48,027 bases of DNA from an uncultured Prevotella sp. (GCA_946614435.1 CAMOGW010000017.1:1-48027); one strand, 5' to 3'. Shown: positions 1-8,556, counted from the stretch's first letter. A program made the numbers and translations. The notes: generated by a model from the letters alone, not told the origin.

Positions 1-65
1 ACTGGCAGTATGTGACCGACAAGTGCAAGGAGGCACTCGGTTATGTGGCTAAGGCACGCGCTTAA
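1..65 (+). CDS. 3' end of an unidentified gene (partial)
   Basis: Reading from base 3, the frame is open for 20 codons and ends at TAA (63-65), giving a C-terminus of WQYVTDKCKEALGYVAKARA. It overlaps the start of the sensor-kinase gene by 23 bases, as in tightly packed operons, which suggests co-transcription with the two-component genes. The fragment is too short to identify. The alternative is a chance open frame, but its Lys/Ala/Glu-rich composition is protein-like. Confidence 0.4.
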   Translation, partial: WQYVTDKCKEALGYVAKARA

Positions 66-3000
66 ACTGTTCACATTCTTTATTATCCTTTCAGCTTGTT
101 CGCCGCACGATAGGCACGAGGCGGACAAGCTGAATTCTTTGTCTTATGCCTATCACTACCGCAATCTTGACTCAACTGAGCACTATGCACGCAGGGCTCT
201 GCAAAGTTCCGGGAAATATAGAGACGGACATGCCGAGGCTCTGAACAACATGGCTTTCGTCTGCATGACGCGCATGCAGTATGAAGCTGCCAAGGTGCTG
301 CTTGACTCCATCTACGACCTGACCGACAACCAGCTGGAACAGCTTGTAGCCGATGTGCAGCAAATGCGACTCTGCCAGCGGCGCTCGCACAATCGCGAAT
401 TCTACGACTATCGCACAAGGGCACAGAAAGCACTCCATCGTATTGGCGAAGAGCGCAGTCAGCTGAATGACCGTCAGCAGGCCCGACTGCGCTATGCCGA
501 ATCAGAAATGGCCATCGTCACTTCCACTTATTATTATTATGTGGGACTGGAACAGCCTTCTATTGATGCGCTGCTCTCCATTGATGCCGATGTGAAGAAC
601 GACACAGCCCAGTGGCTCAACTATCTGTATAACATTGGAGCCGGGGGCATCATCACCGAAGGCACTCCCTTGGAAATCAGACAAAAGGAATTCGACCATC
701 TGTTGCAATGCTATCGTATCGCAACCCAGTTCGGCTCACCTTACTTTTTAGCTAACTCCTTAGAAGCGATGGCCGAACACTTGATTGATGCCAATGACTG
801 GCAGCGCTTCGCTATGATTGCTCCTACTGACGATGAACTTTTTTCCCTCTTCAGTGAGCATGATGGAGCCGACCTGCCCGTGTTTCTGGCCGAGGAAGCG
901 CTGAGATATTTTATCGGGTTCGGTGATACTTATCAGATTTCTGGCGCTTACCGAACATTGGCTTCCTGCTATCGTGCACAAGGCGATTTCCCCACAGCCC
1001 TTCATTACCTGAACGAGGCTCTCTCTGACTCTACCATCAGTCAGGCCCCCGACCTCGTTGCCAGTATTCACGAGCAGCTGAGTGTAGCCTATTCAGCCAT
1101 CAACGACAAGAGTCGAAGCGATTTCCACCGAAATATCTATCTCGACCTGCAAGAGCAGACACGTCAAGACCGCTCGTTGGAAGCACGAGCCGGACAGCTT
1201 GATGCTGCGGTGGCTCAACTCAACAAGCTTCTCATAGCCGTGGTCGTGGCTATTCTGCTGGTAATCATCGTCTTGCGCGTGTTCTATATTATATATCGTC
1301 GCCGACACAAGCGGCAGGCTGAGATGGACGAGTTGCAAGAGCAGCGCGAACAAGCAGAGGAACAGCTGGCCATGCAGCAGATGAAACTGAAGGAGGCCGA
1401 GCGCAGAAACATAGAGCAGCGTGCCAAGGTGTCGCTGGTCAACAGCATCATGCCTCTCATTGACCGAATGCTTCACGAGGTACAGCGCATTCATCTTCCA
1501 GAATCATCAACCGGCGAGGAACCGACACTTAGCGCCAGGGATGAAGAACGGTTGGAATACGTGAAAGACCTGACCGACGAGATCAACGACCTGAATGCCG
1601 TACTCACCCATTGGATTCAGTTGCGGCAAGGCGAGTTCAATCTGCATATCGAGACGTTTCCACTCGAACAGTTGTTTGATATCATCGCACGAGGCAAGCG
1701 CAGTTTTGCCTTGCGCGGTATTGAACTGAAGGTTCAGCCTACGGAGCTCTGCGTGAAGGCTGACCGCGTGCTCACGCTTTTCATGCTGAACACGTTGGCC
1801 GACAATGCCCGTAAGTTTACGGAGAGCGGCGGACAGGTGACCCTCTCAGCCGAGGAGTTGGCCGACTGCATAGAGATAGCTGTGACTGATACCGGCAAGG
1901 GCATGACCGAGGAAGAACTGGCCCACGTGTTTGACCACAAAGTGGCGGGCGGTCATGGCTTCGGCTTGCAGAATTGCCGAGGCATCATTGAGAAGTATCG
2001 CAAGACGAGTCAGATCTTCAGCGTGTGCAAGCTGGCTGCTGAAAGCAAAGCGGGGGAGGGCAGTCGCTTCTATTTCAGACTGCCGAAGGGAACAGTCCGA
2101 CCATCATCGGTTGCACGTTTGCTGCTGCCTCTCCTGTTCATGACTTCTTTTACTACCGCCCATGCTCTTCCTGCCGACACAGCGGCCCTTGCTGCTGAAG
2201 ACTTGCTGCACGAGGCCAGCAACTATGCCGACTCTGCCTATTATTCAAACATCGACGGCACGTTTGGGCGCACTTTGTCATTTGCCGACTCCTGTTTCCA
2301 CAGCCTCAATCAGTATTATCGCACGTTTCATCCCGGGGCAGCCGACACGCTCTCGCTCTTCGACGAAGGACTGACCAACATTCCCGAGATAGCATGGTAC
2401 CATCACGGTGTGGAGATGAACTACAACATCCTGCTCGTAGCCCGAAACGAGAGTGCCGTAGCCGCCTTGGCGCTGCACGAATGGGCGCTCTACCATTATA
2501 ATAACCGCATTTATACGCTCCTGTTCAAGGAACTCTCAGCCGACCAGACACTCGACGACTATTGCCGAAAGATGCAACAGTCGCAGACCAACCGCAGCGT
2601 AGCCATCATACTGCTTGTGCTCATGCTGATGATTCTCCTCATTGCTATCGTCTTTCAGATGGTTCAGGTGCTGAGCCGAAAGGCGGCACGCATGCAGGAA
2701 CAGCAAGCAGAGCTGGAGGTGATTGGCGACGACATACGCCGTGTGGAGATGGAAGAGGCGCGACTGCATGTGAGCAATCTGGTGCTTGACAACTGTCTGT
2801 CGGCACTCAAGCATGAGACGATGTATTACCCCAGTCGCATCCGGCAGCTTGTGGATACAGGCAACATCGCAGCCATTCCCGAAGTGGTGGGCTACTATCG
2901 CGAGCTCTACGGCATACTGAGCGAGCAGGCAGGCCGTCAGGTAGAGACGGCTAAGTTGCATCTTACGAAGTTGGAACATGAGATACTGGGCGACCGAGTG

Positions 3001-3306
3001 CTCATTGACTATCTGTTCGACCTGCTTCGCAAGCAAGCCCGCCAGAAGTCGCTCAACGTGGAATATATCGTAAGACCAGATGCTCCTGAGTACGTGACTT
3101 GTCGCATTCCCCTGCCGGGCAGCACCCCTACGAGCTTCATGCCGTCAACCGATAACATCAATTATCTGCTTTGCCGGCAAATCGTGCGTGAACATGGCGA
3201 AGTGACCTCGCGCCATGCTTGCGGCATCAGCACCGAGCTGACAGCCAATGGCTCGTTCGTCATCATCACCTTGCCAAGATATAAGACAGTAAATTCAACT
3301 CAATAA
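43..3306 (+). CDS. Double-module TPR sensor histidine kinase (DUF5112/DUF5113 type)
   Basis: Probable membrane-anchored sensor kinase of 1087 aa. The N-terminus is a lipoprotein-type signal peptide with a lipobox-like LSAC near residues 17-20. A helical repeat region resembling TPRs follows to about residue 390, then a membrane helix (about 397-420), a coiled coil, and a HATPase domain with N box DNARKF (D587), G1 box DTGKGM (D616) and a GFGLQNC G2 box (about 640). A second module follows: a hydrophobic segment (about 689-708), an extracytoplasmic part, a membrane helix (about 853-877), a coiled coil and a C-terminal region that looks like a degenerate HATPase without clear G boxes. The gene reads like two sensor kinases fused head to tail, an arrangement I recall for DUF5112/DUF5113 proteins of Prevotella and Bacteroides. 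No classical HisKA motif is obvious; LHEVQRIH is the nearest candidate. The response regulator starts 3 bases after the stop, so the pair very likely acts together. The signal is unknown. Confidence 0.75.
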   Translation: MWLRHALKLFTFFIILSACSPHDRHEADKLNSLSYAYHYRNLDSTEHYARRALQSSGKYRDGHAEALNNMAFVCMTRMQYEAAKVLLDSIYDLTDNQLEQLVADVQQMRLCQRRSHNREFYDYRTRAQKALHRIGEERSQLNDRQQARLRYAESEMAIVTSTYYYYVGLEQPSIDALLSIDADVKNDTAQWLNYLYNIGAGGIITEGTPLEIRQKEFDHLLQCYRIATQFGSPYFLANSLEAMAEHLIDANDWQRFAMIAPTDDELFSLFSEHDGADLPVFLAEEALRYFIGFGDTYQISGAYRTLASCYRAQGDFPTALHYLNEALSDSTISQAPDLVASIHEQLSVAYSAINDKSRSDFHRNIYLDLQEQTRQDRSLEARAGQLDAAVAQLNKLLIAVVVAILLVIIVLRVFYIIYRRRHKRQAEMDELQEQREQAEEQLAMQQMKLKEAERRNIEQRAKVSLVNSIMPLIDRMLHEVQRIHLPESSTGEEPTLSARDEERLEYVKDLTDEINDLNAVLTHWIQLRQGEFNLHIETFPLEQLFDIIARGKRSFALRGIELKVQPTELCVKADRVLTLFMLNTLADNARKFTESGGQVTLSAEELADCIEIAVTDTGKGMTEEELAHVFDHKVAGGHGFGLQNCRGIIEKYRKTSQIFSVCKLAAESKAGEGSRFYFRLPKGTVRPSSVARLLLPLLFMTSFTTAHALPADTAALAAEDLLHEASNYADSAYYSNIDGTFGRTLSFADSCFHSLNQYYRTFHPGAADTLSLFDEGLTNIPEIAWYHHGVEMNYNILLVARNESAVAALALHEWALYHYNNRIYTLLFKELSADQTLDDYCRKMQQSQTNRSVAIILLVLMLMILLIAIVFQMVQVLSRKAARMQEQQAELEVIGDDIRRVEMEEARLHVSNLVLDNCLSALKHETMYYPSRIRQLVDTGNIAAIPEVVGYYRELYGILSEQAGRQVETAKLHLTKLEHEILGDRVLIDYLFDLLRKQARQKSLNVEYIVRPDAPEYVTCRIPLPGSTPTSFMPSTDNINYLLCRQIVREHGEVTSRHACGISTELTANGSFVIITLPRYKTVNSTQ

Positions 3307-3309
3307 GAT

Positions 3310-4029
3310 ATGCAGAACTTCAAAGTGATTATAGTAGAAGATGTGCCTCTGGAGCTGAAAGGCACGGAGGGCATCATTCGTAATGACATTCCTGAGGCTG
3401 AAATCATCGGGACAGCCGACAGCGAAGTGGCTTACCGCCGAGTGCTCAAACAGCAAATACCCGACCTCGTGTTGCTTGATCTCGGACTTGGAGGCTCGAC
3501 CACCGTGGGCGTAGAGCTTTGCCGCGAGACCAAAGAGCAGTATCCGCAAGTGAAGGTGCTCATCTTCACGGGTGAGATTCTGAACGAGAAACTGTGGGTA
3601 GATGTGCTCGATGCCGGTGCCGACGGCATCATCCTGAAGACGGGCGAACTGCTCACCCGCCATGACGTGAGCTCGGTGATGGACGGCAAGCAACTGGTGT
3701 TCAACGAGCCTATACTCCGAAAGATCGTGGAGCGCTTCAAGCGTAGTGTCAGTTCGCAGCTGGCCAAGCAGGAGGCACTGGTCAACTATGAGATTGACGA
3801 GTATGACGAGCGCTTCCTTCGCCATCTGGCCTTAGGCTATACGAAAGACCAGATCACGCAACTTCGCGGCATGCCTTTTGGCGTGAAGAGTCTGGAGAAA
3901 CGACAGAACGAGCTGGTGCAGAAGCTGTTCCCGGAGGGGAGCACTGGCGTGAATGCCACACGCTTAGTGGTTCGCGCACTGGAGCTTCGCATCATTGATA
4001 TTGACAATCTTGAGCCTGATGAAGAGTAA
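3310..4029 (+). CDS. Response regulator with C-terminal helix-turn-helix-like domain
   Basis: Protein of 239 aa. The N-terminal receiver domain shows the acidic pocket (E10, D11), a phospho-acceptor D57 in LVLLDLGLGG, and a conserved lysine in ILKTGE near residue 111. After a linker, residues about 165-235 form a helical domain (DERFLRHLALGYTKDQITQL then VKSLEKRQNELVQKLFP) resembling a LuxR/NarL-like DNA-binding domain, though divergent. It lies immediately downstream of the sensor kinase and overlaps the next gene by 11 bases, so the three genes look like one transcription unit. The pairing with the kinase is inferred from adjacency; its target genes are unknown. Confidence 0.8.
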   Translation: MQNFKVIIVEDVPLELKGTEGIIRNDIPEAEIIGTADSEVAYRRVLKQQIPDLVLLDLGLGGSTTVGVELCRETKEQYPQVKVLIFTGEILNEKLWVDVLDAGADGIILKTGELLTRHDVSSVMDGKQLVFNEPILRKIVERFKRSVSSQLAKQEALVNYEIDEYDERFLRHLALGYTKDQITQLRGMPFGVKSLEKRQNELVQKLFPEGSTGVNATRLVVRALELRIIDIDNLEPDEE

Positions 4030-4600
4030 GCTCATAGCCTATTCGATAGCTGCGTTGGTTGTGGCTGAACTGATGCTGATACTCGTCTCGTGGTTCCTCA
4101 GCAGTCTGATGGTCGAGGGCGTGCGCTCTTTGCTGTCAAGCGAAGGCATACGCTGGTTCTTCGGACAGTTCACCGAGATGATTCTCTCGCCGGTTCTCGT
4201 ATGGATATTGCTATTGTCTATGTCACTGGGCACGCTCCACAAGAGCGGATTCCTGTCACGTCCGTCAACCTATCGTGAACGAATGAACCATAGGCTCACG
4301 CTATTGGTACTCATCGTCTATTGTGGCGTGATACTGTTGCTCACCGTCGTGCCTCACGCCATTCTGCTTTCGCCTACGGGAGCGCTGTTTCCTTCGCCGT
4401 TCAGCCGGGCCCTCGTGCCTATCATTGCCCTGGGAGTGTTGCTCGTCTCTATTGTCTATGGTCTTTCGGTGCGCGTGTTCACCTCAGTGGTTGACCTCTG
4501 CCATGCCATGAGTGAAGGCATTGCATGGTGGTCGCCAGTGTTGCTGTTTTACGTTTTCTTCATGCAATTTTATGAGTCAGTGAAGTTCGTATTTTTCTAA
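4019..4600 (+). CDS. Hypothetical polytopic membrane protein
   Basis: Protein of 193 aa from the ATG at 4019, which overlaps the regulator's end. An in-frame ATG at 3995 would add eight hydrophobic residues (MILTILSL) and is less likely. The sequence has five or so hydrophobic stretches: an N-terminal helix, then LSPVLVWILLLSM, LTLLVLIVYCGVILLL, LVPIIALGVLLVSIVYGL and WWSPVLLFYVFFMQF. The SLLSSEGIRWFFGQF region followed by SPVLVWILLL recalls part of AbgT-type transporters, but the protein is far too short and I would not assign it there. Its position as third gene of the two-component operon suggests a function tied to that signalling system, for example as an accessory membrane component. 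Function unknown. Confidence 0.7.
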   Translation: MKSKLIAYSIAALVVAELMLILVSWFLSSLMVEGVRSLLSSEGIRWFFGQFTEMILSPVLVWILLLSMSLGTLHKSGFLSRPSTYRERMNHRLTLLVLIVYCGVILLLTVVPHAILLSPTGALFPSPFSRALVPIIALGVLLVSIVYGLSVRVFTSVVDLCHAMSEGIAWWSPVLLFYVFFMQFYESVKFVFF

Positions 4601-4608
4601 AACCCCAA

Positions 4609-4649
4609 TTTTTAGGTATTGCGTGAATAAGACAGAACCCTTACCTTTG
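4609..4649 (+). promoter_or_regulatory. Extended promoter-like motif TTTTTAGGTATTGC-N19-TACCTTTG
   Basis: TTTTTAGGTATTGC lies at 4609-4622 and the Bacteroidota -7 box TACCTTTG at 4642-4649, exactly 19 bases apart. The same 14-base motif with the same 19-base spacing precedes the DUF2023-flavodoxin genes at 19450-19490. It abuts the stop codon of the membrane-protein gene and no coding gene follows on this strand, so it would drive a non-coding transcript. Confidence 0.55.
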
Positions 4650-4655
4650 CAATCG

Positions 4656-4778
4656 AAAAAGAAACTTAGGCATTAGAAAGTACTGACAAACATAAACACA
4701 AAATTAAAGCGAAAGATAATTCATATAGTATTTGTTTAGTTAAAAAGGGATTTGGCTGGCTGTGAAGTCAGCCTTTTT
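4656..4778 (+). ncRNA. Candidate small RNA between a promoter and a terminator
   Basis: A recognisable promoter (4609-4649) is followed about 100-130 bases later by a hairpin with a T-run (4744-4787). The + strand between them contains no ATG, so no ordinary protein is encoded. The region is AT-rich. Start and end are estimated from the -7 box and the T-run. The promoter motif is shared with the flavodoxin operon, so the RNA may belong to the same regulon. A non-functional promoter remnant is the alternative. Confidence 0.35.
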
Positions 4779-4787
4779 CTATCCCTT
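4744..4787. terminator. Bidirectional terminator
   Basis: An inner stem GGCTG/CAGCC (4754-4758 and 4769-4773) is nested in an outer stem AAGGGAT/ATCCCTT, with a T-run on the + strand (4774-4778) and a T-run on the minus strand. It can end the + strand transcript from 4609 and the prmA transcript from the other side; the prmA stop codon lies within it. Confidence 0.65.
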
Positions 4788-5705
4788 GAATTCCAGACAG
4801 CACCATTCGCCGTCGTTGCGAGTCTGCTTCCATCTGAGTCCCAGGCTCTCTGCTTTTGCTTTCAGCAGCTCAACGTCTGATTCGTAGAATCCGCTCAGCA
4901 GCAGCGTGCCTTCAGACTTCATCGCCTTTCGGAACGAAGGCATGTCGGACAAGAGGATGTTTCGGTTGATATTGGCCATAACGATATCGAATTCCTCATG
5001 AAAACCATCCAGGACGCTCGCATCGCCCAGTAGTGCTTCGAATCGTTGGTCAACGCGATTGATGACCGCATTGTGTCGTGCATTGTCGGCACTCCATTGG
5101 TCGATGTCGTAGCCAGTGCAGGCAGCGGCTCCGATCTTGAGCGCTGCAATGCCCAGAATGCCTGTTCCGCAGCCGCAGTCAAGCACACGCAAGCCCGAAG
5201 GCTGAAGGTCGAGTAGGGCAGCGAGCATCATCCGTGTCGTCTCGTGCGTACCGGTTCCGAACGCCATGTGGGCATCTATTTCTATATAGAGGGGAGAGGG
5301 GAGAGGGGAGTGGTGAGAGGATAGTTCCGCTTCTGACGGCAGGTGTCGTCCGTCGTGAATCACGATTGTAGGCAAGTCTATTTTCTCCCCTCTCACCTCT
5401 TTCCTCTCCCCTCTAATCACAATCGGCTCGAAGCCTTCGAGTTCCCATTGCTCATTCCAGTCGCGATCCTCAGCTTCGTTCACCGTGTAGCTCACCGTGA
5501 CTCCCTCAAAGGGGAAGTTGTGCAGAATCTCGTCTAATGCAGGTTGGCTGAACAGTTCCTGTTGCACGTAACCTTTCAGGCCGTCGTCGGTCTCTTCGAA
5601 TGTTTCGAATCCGGCTTCACCGGCCATAGCCGACAGCACGTCGCGTGCATCTTGCAGGAGCGCTTCGGGCGCATTGATTTCAAAATTGACTTCTAAATAC
5701 TTCAT
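4779..5705 (-). CDS. prmA: Ribosomal protein L11 methyltransferase PrmA
   Basis: SAM-dependent enzyme that methylates ribosomal protein L11 in the cytoplasm. The 308-aa protein has the PrmA N-terminal substrate-recognition domain, the family signature AFGTGTHETTRM, the SAM-binding motif VLDCGCGTGILGIAALKIGA and the NINRNIL motif that serves as the catalytic-region equivalent of NPPF-like motifs. The start at 5705 gives a normal N-terminus (MKYLEVNFEI). The odd part is residues about 97-140, encoded by two GA-rich 38-base inverted repeats (5287-5324 and 5378-5415). They add segments such as RGERKEVRGEK and SSHHSPLPSPL around the expected IVIHDGRHLP sequence without breaking the frame. The gene is on its own on the minus strand and ends at a shared terminator. 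Identification is secure; the inserted segments probably form a surface loop before the catalytic domain. Confidence 0.92.
   Translation of the reverse strand: MKYLEVNFEINAPEALLQDARDVLSAMAGEAGFETFEETDDGLKGYVQQELFSQPALDEILHNFPFEGVTVSYTVNEAEDRDWNEQWELEGFEPIVIRGERKEVRGEKIDLPTIVIHDGRHLPSEAELSSHHSPLPSPLYIEIDAHMAFGTGTHETTRMMLAALLDLQPSGLRVLDCGCGTGILGIAALKIGAAACTGYDIDQWSADNARHNAVINRVDQRFEALLGDASVLDGFHEEFDIVMANINRNILLSDMPSFRKAMKSEGTLLLSGFYESDVELLKAKAESLGLRWKQTRNDGEWCCLEFKG
5287..5415. repeat. GA-rich inverted repeat pair inside prmA
   Basis: Two 38-base arms (5287-5324, and 5378-5415 in reverse complement) share the start TAGAGGGGAGAGG and the end ATAG, with purine-only sequence between, separated by 53 bases of conserved prmA sequence. 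Both stay in frame. The composition is unlike the rest of prmA. This looks like insertion of a short dispersed repeat in both orientations into a tolerant loop. Confidence 0.6.
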
Positions 5706-5775
5706 CGTCTGTTAAATTTTGAATGCAAATTTATAAAAAATAGGGAAAATCCTACTATCATTTAGGGTTTTTCCG

Positions 5776-5783
5776 TACATTTG
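5776..5783 (+). promoter_or_regulatory. -7 box of the 5842 gene
   Basis: TACATTTG fits the Bacteroidota TAnnTTTG box, about 58 bases before the start codon at 5842. A T-rich stretch (TTTAGGGTTTTTCC) lies just upstream; a -33 TTTG at the ideal spacing is not clear. Confidence 0.45.
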
Positions 5784-5841
5784 CAGTAGATTTAGACTTA
5801 TTTTTGCATCGTGAACGAATACAAATAAAAAAGAGAACATT

Positions 5842-6813
5842 ATGAAGAAGGCTTTATTCATATTTACCATGCTGTCGCTCCTTGCCCCTAATGTGCAGGC
5901 GCAGGACGATATGTATTTCGGCTCTTCGAAGCAGACAGCGAAAGAAGTGCATGACTATGGCATGCCGCGCGACACCTACTACTCGGGTTCGTCGCGTAGT
6001 GTTGACGAATACAACCGTCGCGGTGGTGGATACGGCTCCCGTCAGATACTGAGTGGCGATTCTGCTATGAGCGATGTCATTGACTTCTCGGGTGGTGCAG
6101 GCGTCTATCCAGATTCGACAGCCGACTTCCGCTTGACGCGCAAGATGTCGCGCTGGGACGGCTACACGCCTGACGAGGCTTACTGGCAGGGCTACGATCA
6201 GGGCCGCAGCGATGAGTGGGCCGCCAGCACCTGGCATTCGCCTTGGTACTATGCTTCCTACTACTATCCTTGGTATGACAGCTGGTACGATCCTTGGTAT
6301 TATGACCGCTGGTATTGGCGTGATCCTTGGTACTACCGCCACTATTCATACAGATGGGGGTGGGGCTACTATGGCGGCTACTACAGCTACCACTATCCTC
6401 GTCATCACTATTACCCGAGCGGATGGTCAGGAAGTCGCTCGCGTGGCATGGTCTATTCAGGTACGAAAGGCCACTCCATCAATCGCGGCAATGTGGTCTA
6501 TGGCCGCTCCGGCTATTCGCGTAGTTCGGTTGGCCGGTCTGTTTCAGGCTCGTCTTCGCGTAGTGGCATCAGCTACGGCAATGCACGTTCCACCTCTCCG
6601 CGCACCAGCAGCTATGGCAGCGCCCGTAGCAGCAGCTCAAGTAGCTATGGCAACTCCAGCAGCTATGGCAACTCCAGCAGCTATGGCAGTTCGCGCAGCT
6701 ATAGCGGCAGTAGCGGCACCAGCTTCGGCAGTTCGCGCAGCAGCGGTGGTGGCGGTGGCTTCAGCGGATCGCGTGGCGGCGGTGGCGGTGGTCGCTCAGG
6801 AGGCCGTCGGTAA
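5842..6813 (+). CDS. Secreted low-complexity protein, Tyr/Trp-rich then Ser/Gly-rich
   Basis: Protein of 323 aa with a clear signal peptide (MKKALFIFTMLSLLAPNVQA, cleavage near residue 20). Residues about 115-195 are extremely rich in Tyr, Trp and Asp/Arg, with recurring PWYYxxYY and WYDPWY units. From about residue 200 the chain is Ser/Gly/Arg/Tyr, with near-tandem NSSSYG units around 270-285, ending in glycine runs (RSSGGGGGFSGSRGGGGGG). No enzymatic motif is visible. Such composition suggests a surface or matrix-associated protein exported to the periplasm or beyond. The next gene follows after about 70 bases and encodes an outer-membrane protein, so the two may be expressed together. I do not recognise a named family. 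Confidence 0.7.
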   Translation: MKKALFIFTMLSLLAPNVQAQDDMYFGSSKQTAKEVHDYGMPRDTYYSGSSRSVDEYNRRGGGYGSRQILSGDSAMSDVIDFSGGAGVYPDSTADFRLTRKMSRWDGYTPDEAYWQGYDQGRSDEWAASTWHSPWYYASYYYPWYDSWYDPWYYDRWYWRDPWYYRHYSYRWGWGYYGGYYSYHYPRHHYYPSGWSGSRSRGMVYSGTKGHSINRGNVVYGRSGYSRSSVGRSVSGSSSRSGISYGNARSTSPRTSSYGSARSSSSSSYGNSSSYGNSSSYGSSRSYSGSSGTSFGSSRSSGGGGGFSGSRGGGGGGRSGGRR

Positions 6814-6883
6814 AAATGACTTAAACACTCAACATATATTAATATTGTTTGAACATTATATTTTAATATAAACGCTTTTGATT

Positions 6884-8485
6884 ATGAAAAAGATTCTTCT
6901 TGGCACAATATCCTTGGTATTTGCATTGCCCATGATGGCTCAGGATGCCTATGATGCAGCCAATATTGCAACGAAAGACCTGAACGGAACAGCACGTTAC
7001 GTGGGCATGGGTGGTGCGCTCGATGCGCTTGGAGCCGATATCTCAACCATTGGTACTAACCCCGCTGGTGTGGGCCTCTTCCGTCACAGCGAGATAAGAG
7101 CATCACTCAGTGTCGTTTCGCAACAGGACAGCAAGAAGTTCGGCGGTGCCAATCCCACCAACATCTCCTTCGATCAGGCCGGCTTCGTTTGGTCCAATCG
7201 CACAGGCGCTTCATCCTATCTGAATTTCTCATTCAACTACCACAAGGACCGCAACCTCAATCACATCATTTCAGCCTCGAATGCCTTTGCTGCCAGTCAG
7301 ACCTTTCAAGACAAAGAAGGCTTCATCGGTTCCGGGCAGAATGTTCAGACAGGTGTCAAGGCATTCAACGGCTATTTTAATAAGGATAACGAGGATCGTG
7401 ACGGGGTGAACTACTATGAGTCGCAGATAGACAATGTCTACTTCAACCTGTTGGCTTTCGAGAACAAGGATAAAACCTATACCTATTATCCTCTCACGGC
7501 TTCAGACTTCACACTTAACAAGGGCAACAAGGGCTATATTGGTGAGTGGGACTTTAATCTGAGCGGTAATTCGAATAACAGAGTGTTTTGGGGAATTACT
7601 TTCGGCATCCACGGTGTTCACTATGATTCCTTCACCGCCTACGATGAGCATTTAGAGGCTGGACAGAAACTGCCCAATGGCGTTTCGCCTTCGATGGCAG
7701 GCATGACCGATGAACGCTCAATCAGAGGTACAGGCTTTGATGTGAAAGCAGGTGTGATAGTGCGGCCTATTGAGGAGTCGTCTTTCCGCATAGGTCTCTC
7801 GCTTGCTTCTCCCACCTGGTACACGCTGACCACCGACAACTATCTGACTGCCTATGTCGATGAGAAGCGCAACTCCTCTGAAAAATACAAGTTCAAATAC
7901 TCTACTCCTTGGAACTTAGGGCTCAGCCTTGGCCACACCATCAGCGACTACCTCGCATTAGGACTCTGCTATGACTTCACCATCTTCACCTCAGCCGATA
8001 TGCGCTACATCACTGACTCCGGCTATTCTGGTCTTCAGAGCCGTAGCGATGCAGCCATGAACGACGAGATAGGGCAGTGCTTCCGTGGACAGCACACGGT
8101 GAAGGTGGGTGCCGAGCTTCGTCCCGATCCGGACTTTGCCGTGCGCATAGGCTACAACTTCGTCAGCTCACCCTTCCGTAGCAACGACGATGCCTATCGC
8201 AATCAGAAGGTCTTCTCCCCTGGTGTTTACTATGCCTCTTCCACCGACTACGTCAACTGGAAGCCCACCCACCGCATCACGGCAGGCTTTGGCACCAAGA
8301 TCAACAAGTTCTCCATCGACTTAGCCTATCAGTATCAGGTCACTAAGGGCGATCTCTTCCCCTTCGCCGACGGCGAGTATTTCGAGAGCGCAGATAAGAA
8401 GGTGTATATTGAAAACGTAACGCCCGTCACCCCCATCACCTTCGCCCGTCATCAGGCACAGCTCACGCTGGGCTACACCTTCTGA
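6884..8485 (+). CDS. FadL/OmpP1-like outer-membrane protein
   Basis: Protein of 533 aa from the ATG at 6884; a TTG six bases upstream is a less likely start. It has a signal peptide (MKKILLGTISLVFALPMMAQ). The mature N-terminus contains GTARYVGMGGALDALGADIS followed by TNPAG, the pattern of the OmpP1/FadL/TodX family, whose members form 14-stranded outer-membrane barrels for hydrophobic substrates. The rest alternates aromatic and polar residues as beta-strands do and ends in a strand with a terminal aromatic residue (LTLGYTF), typical of barrels inserted by BAM. The gene may be co-transcribed with the secreted low-complexity protein upstream. The substrate is unknown; relatives are often called hemin receptor or lipid transporter without proof. 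Confidence 0.8.
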   Translation: MKKILLGTISLVFALPMMAQDAYDAANIATKDLNGTARYVGMGGALDALGADISTIGTNPAGVGLFRHSEIRASLSVVSQQDSKKFGGANPTNISFDQAGFVWSNRTGASSYLNFSFNYHKDRNLNHIISASNAFAASQTFQDKEGFIGSGQNVQTGVKAFNGYFNKDNEDRDGVNYYESQIDNVYFNLLAFENKDKTYTYYPLTASDFTLNKGNKGYIGEWDFNLSGNSNNRVFWGITFGIHGVHYDSFTAYDEHLEAGQKLPNGVSPSMAGMTDERSIRGTGFDVKAGVIVRPIEESSFRIGLSLASPTWYTLTTDNYLTAYVDEKRNSSEKYKFKYSTPWNLGLSLGHTISDYLALGLCYDFTIFTSADMRYITDSGYSGLQSRSDAAMNDEIGQCFRGQHTVKVGAELRPDPDFAVRIGYNFVSSPFRSNDDAYRNQKVFSPGVYYASSTDYVNWKPTHRITAGFGTKINKFSIDLAYQYQVTKGDLFPFADGEYFESADKKVYIENVTPVTPITFARHQAQLTLGYTF

Positions 8486-8523
8486 CAGGTAATAGCGCTG
8501 AGGCTTTTCAGCAATGAAGTGTG

Positions 8524-8556
8524 CCCCCAGCAGTTTACTGTCTAAACTGCTGGGGG
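8524..8556. repeat. Perfect 14-bp stem-loop upstream of the transposase
   Basis: CCCCCAGCAGTTTA and its exact reverse complement are separated by a 5-base loop. There is no T-run on either side, so a simple terminator is unlikely. It lies 41 bases before the first usable start of the ISL3 transposase and may belong to the element's left end, shielding it from outside transcription. Confidence 0.6.
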
